Below, in pieces: positions 50,381 through 52,934 of a stretch of DNA of 52,934 bases (position 1 is the stretch's first letter; every line of letters starts with the position of its first letter). The notes under the pieces were generated by a model. It was not told where the DNA came from and searched no databases. It worked only from the letters and a program-made list of their open reading frames with translations. Both the position numbers and the translations under genes were made by a program. The DNA is from Bryobacterales bacterium (lineage in GTDB: Bacteria; Acidobacteriota; Terriglobia; Bryobacterales; Bryobacteraceae), in contig JAOAPR010000100.1 of assembly GCA_025463005.1 (NCBI GenBank), positions 1 through 52,934 of the forward strand, given 5' to 3'.

Positions 50381-51391
50381 TTATCGACCGCGCAGAACAC
50401 CTAAGCCAATCTGGCCATGAAGTCCCTGATCGGGACTCGGCACGTCACCTCCGCCGAACCAGACGCGTATCTGGCCATTAGCTAGGTATTCTACGCTCGG
50501 ATCGCACATCACCTGGCTATTCCAGGTATTCATTCCGGATATAACGAAATTAGGAACACGTTCCCAGCGGACACCGTCGGAAGAGTGCGCCAGTCCCAGA
50601 CGGCGGCGTTCGGCCTTGTCGCGACCCGTGTAGAGCATCCACCACTGCCTGCCTGAGGTCCACACGGCGGGCTCGCCCAGACCGTTTTCGTCGAACGCTC
50701 CGGCAGAGCCAGGTTCGAGAATTGGATTAGCACGAAGCTTCTCCCACTTCACGCCATCGGATGAACGCGCGATGCCCAGGCTCTGTCGACGGGCACGGTC
50801 CTGGCCAAGATAGAACAAGTAAAAATAGTGACCTGCGTGAATCACGTACGGGTCGGCGACCGCCCGCTCATCGAAGCTGCCGCGTGGTCCAACGGGCACG
50901 ACGGGTTCGCCGTGCCGGGTCCAATTCCGACCATCGCGCGACCGGGCAAGGGCTATACGGAACGGGTCGCCCGCTTCGTACCAATAGAGGATCTCGTCGC
51001 CGACGGTGAGCGCGGAACCGTTGGCGGCGATATAGGATCCCTCCCAGCCTTGCGGAGATAGCAGGCGACCCAATTTCGTCCAGACGAGTCCTTCGGGAGA
51101 TGTCGCGACGGCGGTGTGCCACATACGGCCGTCGAATTCGGAATAGAAGTTCCAGTAAGCGTCCTGAAAGCGGACGACCGAGGGGTTCAGAACATCTGAG
51201 AAATCGCCACGAGAGATCACCGGGTCCGGTCGGGCTTCCCAGGCGAACGGCGCACCAGGGCCGTTGGCTTCCGGAGCCGGCAAAGTGAAGTCTGCGTAGC
51301 GGCCGCAGCCCGAAAGCAGTACGAACAAAGCAAGAATATGGGGACAGCCTGCATGTTTCCTGGTTTTTCTCGCTGGGAAATCGGGAAACAT
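50381..51391 (-). CDS. Five-bladed beta-propeller lipoprotein (GH43/GH32-like)
   Basis: The frame is open from a GTG at 51406; I choose the ATG at 51391 (336 residues). Both lie inside REP copy C. The lipoprotein signal is FPARKTRKHAGCPHILALFVLLSGC, with Cys29 of this reading as lipid site. The rest repeats LGIARSSDGVKWEKL, LGLAHSSDGVRWERV and IALARSRDGRNWTRH, with DPYVIHAGHYFYLFYLG, EPAVWTSGRQWWMLYTG and CDPSVEYLANGQIRVWFGG, the typical blades of five-bladed glycosidases and inactive relatives. A DP-V motif at each blade entry is common. No catalytic triad can be fixed. The HK gene ends at 51406, just upstream. Confidence 0.8.
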   Translation of the reverse strand: MFPDFPARKTRKHAGCPHILALFVLLSGCGRYADFTLPAPEANGPGAPFAWEARPDPVISRGDFSDVLNPSVVRFQDAYWNFYSEFDGRMWHTAVATSPEGLVWTKLGRLLSPQGWEGSYIAANGSALTVGDEILYWYEAGDPFRIALARSRDGRNWTRHGEPVVPVGPRGSFDERAVADPYVIHAGHYFYLFYLGQDRARRQSLGIARSSDGVKWEKLRANPILEPGSAGAFDENGLGEPAVWTSGRQWWMLYTGRDKAERRRLGLAHSSDGVRWERVPNFVISGMNTWNSQVMCDPSVEYLANGQIRVWFGGGDVPSPDQGLHGQIGLGVLRGR

Positions 51392-51405
51392 GCAGGCTGT
51401 CCCCA
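51339..51405. repeat. REP-like inverted repeat C, perfect 22-bp arms
   Basis: The arms at 51339-51360 and 51384-51405 are perfect inverted copies of 22 nt around a 23-nt loop. The outer end reads TGGGGACAGCC, like copies A and B. The element starts right after the HK stop codon and contains the start of the lipoprotein gene. As RNA it would form a strong hairpin in a minus-strand transcript. Confidence 0.92.
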
Positions 51406-52545
51406 CTAGAGGGGCACGCGAATGGCGAGCTTAGACCCGCGGCCCGGCCCAGACTCGAGCGCGAGGTCGCCTTCGAGTACTTTCACCCGCCGTTTAATGC
51501 TATTGGGCCCCAGGCGCAGCAACTCCAGCTCCTCCAGCGAAAACGCGCCGGTAAAAGGGAAACCTTCGCCATTGTCTTCTACGGAAATCTGCAGATGTTG
51601 ATCGGCCCGCGATACGGCGATTGCCACGCGCGAGGCGCCTGAGTGCTTCAGGATGTTGTTTAGCGCCTCGCGCACAATCTGCAACACTTCAAGCGAGACT
51701 TCGGTATCGGCCGGATCGTGCACGTCGCCTCCGGAGAAAGTGGTCGCGATTCCGGTGTCGCGCTGGAACAACTCGGCCATGCGGCTGAGCGAGGCTGCTA
51801 ATCCCATTCCCTCATCAGCGGGCCGCATACTGCGCACGAAACTGCGGAGGTCGGCCACCTGTGCCTGGCACAATTCCTGCAACTGGTGGAGTTCGCGTGC
51901 CGCGGCCTCGATGTCGCGCCCTAGCAATTTGCGGATCACCTCCAGACGCATCTGAAAGCTGATGAAGCTTTGCAGCGGGCCGTCATGAAAATCGGCGGCG
52001 ATGCGCTGGCGCTCGGCTTCCCTCGCAAGCTGCGCCTGCGACCGGATCATGACGTTGTGGCGCAACGTCGTAGACATACGTTCTTCGAGGTAACGTTTGT
52101 AGAGACCCACCGCCGCGGCAGCGCCGCCCGAAGCCACCACGGTCCATACCAGATTGCCGTTACGTCCGGCGGGAACGATCAGCGCAATAAATAGCGCCGC
52201 AGCAAACGTGATCGCCGCGCGAGAGAGATCGTGCAACAGGACCGTTGACCCCAGCAGATAGCCGCAAGCGAGAGCTGGCTGCCAATCCCCGGGAGCTTGC
52301 CAGGTCCAGATGGCGAAATTGGTGGCATCGGCGACGATCGCGGTGGCCGCGCGTAGAGGACTTTCGTAGCGCACCGCGAAAACGGTGCCCATCGCATACA
52401 CGGTGTAGGCCGCAATCAGCGCGGTTACCCAGTTCTGCTCGAACCCAACCGTTCGAACATACGCCGTAGCGCATGCCGCGGCGAGCACCAGGCGTGCAAT
52501 CCGGAGAGCCAGCCGCCCACGGTAGGGAACCATCAGGGGAACCAT
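51406..52545 (-). CDS. Membrane sensor histidine kinase of the NarL/DegS type (HisKA_3)
   Basis: The 379-residue protein has about four to five hydrophobic spans in residues 12-148 and a short cytosolic coiled stretch (LRHNVMIRSQAQLAREAE). HisKA_3 has ERQRIAADFHDGPLQSF with phospho-acceptor His187. The HATPase has VREALNNILKHSGASRVAIAV, SVEDNGEGFPF and GPGRGSKLAIRVPL. Such kinases normally pair with a LuxR/NarL-type response regulator, but none is in the window. The start at ATG 52545 lies 16 nt after the methyltransferase stop; an internal ATG at 52533 is possible. Its stop abuts REP copy C. Confidence 0.9.
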   Translation of the reverse strand: MVPLMVPYRGRLALRIARLVLAAACATAYVRTVGFEQNWVTALIAAYTVYAMGTVFAVRYESPLRAATAIVADATNFAIWTWQAPGDWQPALACGYLLGSTVLLHDLSRAAITFAAALFIALIVPAGRNGNLVWTVVASGGAAAAVGLYKRYLEERMSTTLRHNVMIRSQAQLAREAERQRIAADFHDGPLQSFISFQMRLEVIRKLLGRDIEAAARELHQLQELCQAQVADLRSFVRSMRPADEGMGLAASLSRMAELFQRDTGIATTFSGGDVHDPADTEVSLEVLQIVREALNNILKHSGASRVAIAVSRADQHLQISVEDNGEGFPFTGAFSLEELELLRLGPNSIKRRVKVLEGDLALESGPGRGSKLAIRVPL

Positions 52546-52561
52546 CTCGGCTAAACAAGTC

Positions 52562-52934
52562 TTAACGGCGGTATAAGTACAGGTGATGGCTGCGCCCTTC
52601 GCCGTCGTCGTCGATACTTAAACTCTGGACGGGTTTCCAGGCGCTGAACTCGAAATCGTGCGCCACGATGCGGGCGCCTTTCTTGAGCTGCTTTTCCAGG
52701 ATCGGCGTGACCAGTTCATTTCCGACCGGAAGCAAATACACGGTAAGAAGATCGGCGGAAGAATAATCCTGCTTGAGAAGGTCGCCGTGAATGACGCGCG
52801 CGGCCGAAACTAAGCCCAGAGTCTTGATCCGGTCCATGCTCTGGCGGTACAACGAGTCGTTCAGTTCGACTCCGGTGGCATCGGCCTTGTATTTCTGAGC
52901 CGCCATGATCACGATGCGGCCGTCGCCCGAGCCC
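52562..52934 (-). CDS. Class I SAM-dependent methyltransferase, 5' end cut by window edge
   Basis: The frame is open to the window edge. It reads GSGDGRIVIMAAQKYKADATGVELN, with SAM-binding motif I (GSGDGR) and acidic motif II (GVELN). VIHGDLLKQDYSSADLLTVYLLP matches motif IV, and LKKGARIVAHDFEFSAWKP matches motif V-VI. About 124 residues are visible, and the N-terminus is missing. It transfers a methyl group to an unknown acceptor. It lies 16 nt before the histidine kinase gene, possibly in one operon. Confidence 0.85.
   Translation of the reverse strand, partial: GSGDGRIVIMAAQKYKADATGVELNDSLYRQSMDRIKTLGLVSAARVIHGDLLKQDYSSADLLTVYLLPVGNELVTPILEKQLKKGARIVAHDFEFSAWKPVQSLSIDDDGEGRSHHLYLYRR

Noticed and set aside
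1-52934. CRISPR array, prophage or complete transposon
   Set aside because: No regularly spaced repeats, no integrase, no transposase and no phage structural genes were seen.

Overview
The window looks like a chromosomal segment of an acidobacterium close to Candidatus Solibacter / Bryobacterales. The evidence is three very large Oar-type TonB-dependent receptors with carboxypeptidase-like N-terminal domains, a secreted protein that looks like the Solibacter TIGR03437 family, an ECF sigma factor of the Ser/Thr-kinase-associated type, many short secreted proteins, high GC and weak operon-like clustering. No family was searched; all names come from reading motifs.

Left part (1-9822, all minus strand): an Oar-like receptor is followed by a tight run of HxlR regulator, cytosolic Asp-box propeller, MoaD/ThiS-like protein with a C-terminal tail, an unknown secreted protein, a secreted type-B carboxylesterase and a PQQ-dependent dehydrogenase cut by the window edge. 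Short gaps and overlaps (8 nt, 4 nt, 69 nt, 7 nt, 6 nt) suggest one transcript behind a promoter whose -10 box lies inside a perfect 11-1-11 palindrome. Ester hydrolysis followed by periplasmic alcohol/sugar oxidation is a reasonable reading.

10006-16581: two small secreted proteins, then a 1052-residue sensor with a two-component-type beta-propeller (Reg_prop), Y_Y_Y domain, one membrane span and a C-terminal Ser/Thr kinase instead of a histidine kinase. Its stop overlaps that of a convergent ECF sigma factor of the group known to be controlled by Ser/Thr phosphorylation. This is the most interesting candidate system. 16594-25320 holds a serine-glyoxylate aminotransferase, an unusual zinc-ribbon SDR, a soluble triple-PAS hybrid histidine kinase with a receiver-PP2C phosphatase, a DinB-like protein and an SMP-30-like propeller.

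25421-36691: a secreted alpha/beta hydrolase, a DUF5131-DUF4326 pair beside tRNA-Leu(GAG) and secG, an acyl-CoA dehydrogenase of the glutaryl-CoA type, an ECF sigma / anti-sigma / DUF4097 operon, a CPBP protease, DUF3500 and GerW-like proteins, mannose-6-phosphate isomerase, aspartate aminotransferase and coaD. 36738-45802: two paralogous Oar-like receptors, each behind the same TTGACA-N17-TAACAT promoter, with an exported methyltransferase-like protein between them. 45932-52934: a MobA-MlaF-like fusion, a lytic transglycosylase overlapping an AmiC-type amidase, small proteins, a beta-propeller lipoprotein, a NarL-type histidine kinase and a methyltransferase cut by the right edge.

Three REP-like inverted repeats with GGGGACNGCC / GGCNGTCCCC ends lie between co-directional genes; one supplies the start codon and positively charged signal region of the lipoprotein. 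No CRISPR array, rRNA, insertion sequence or prophage was seen.
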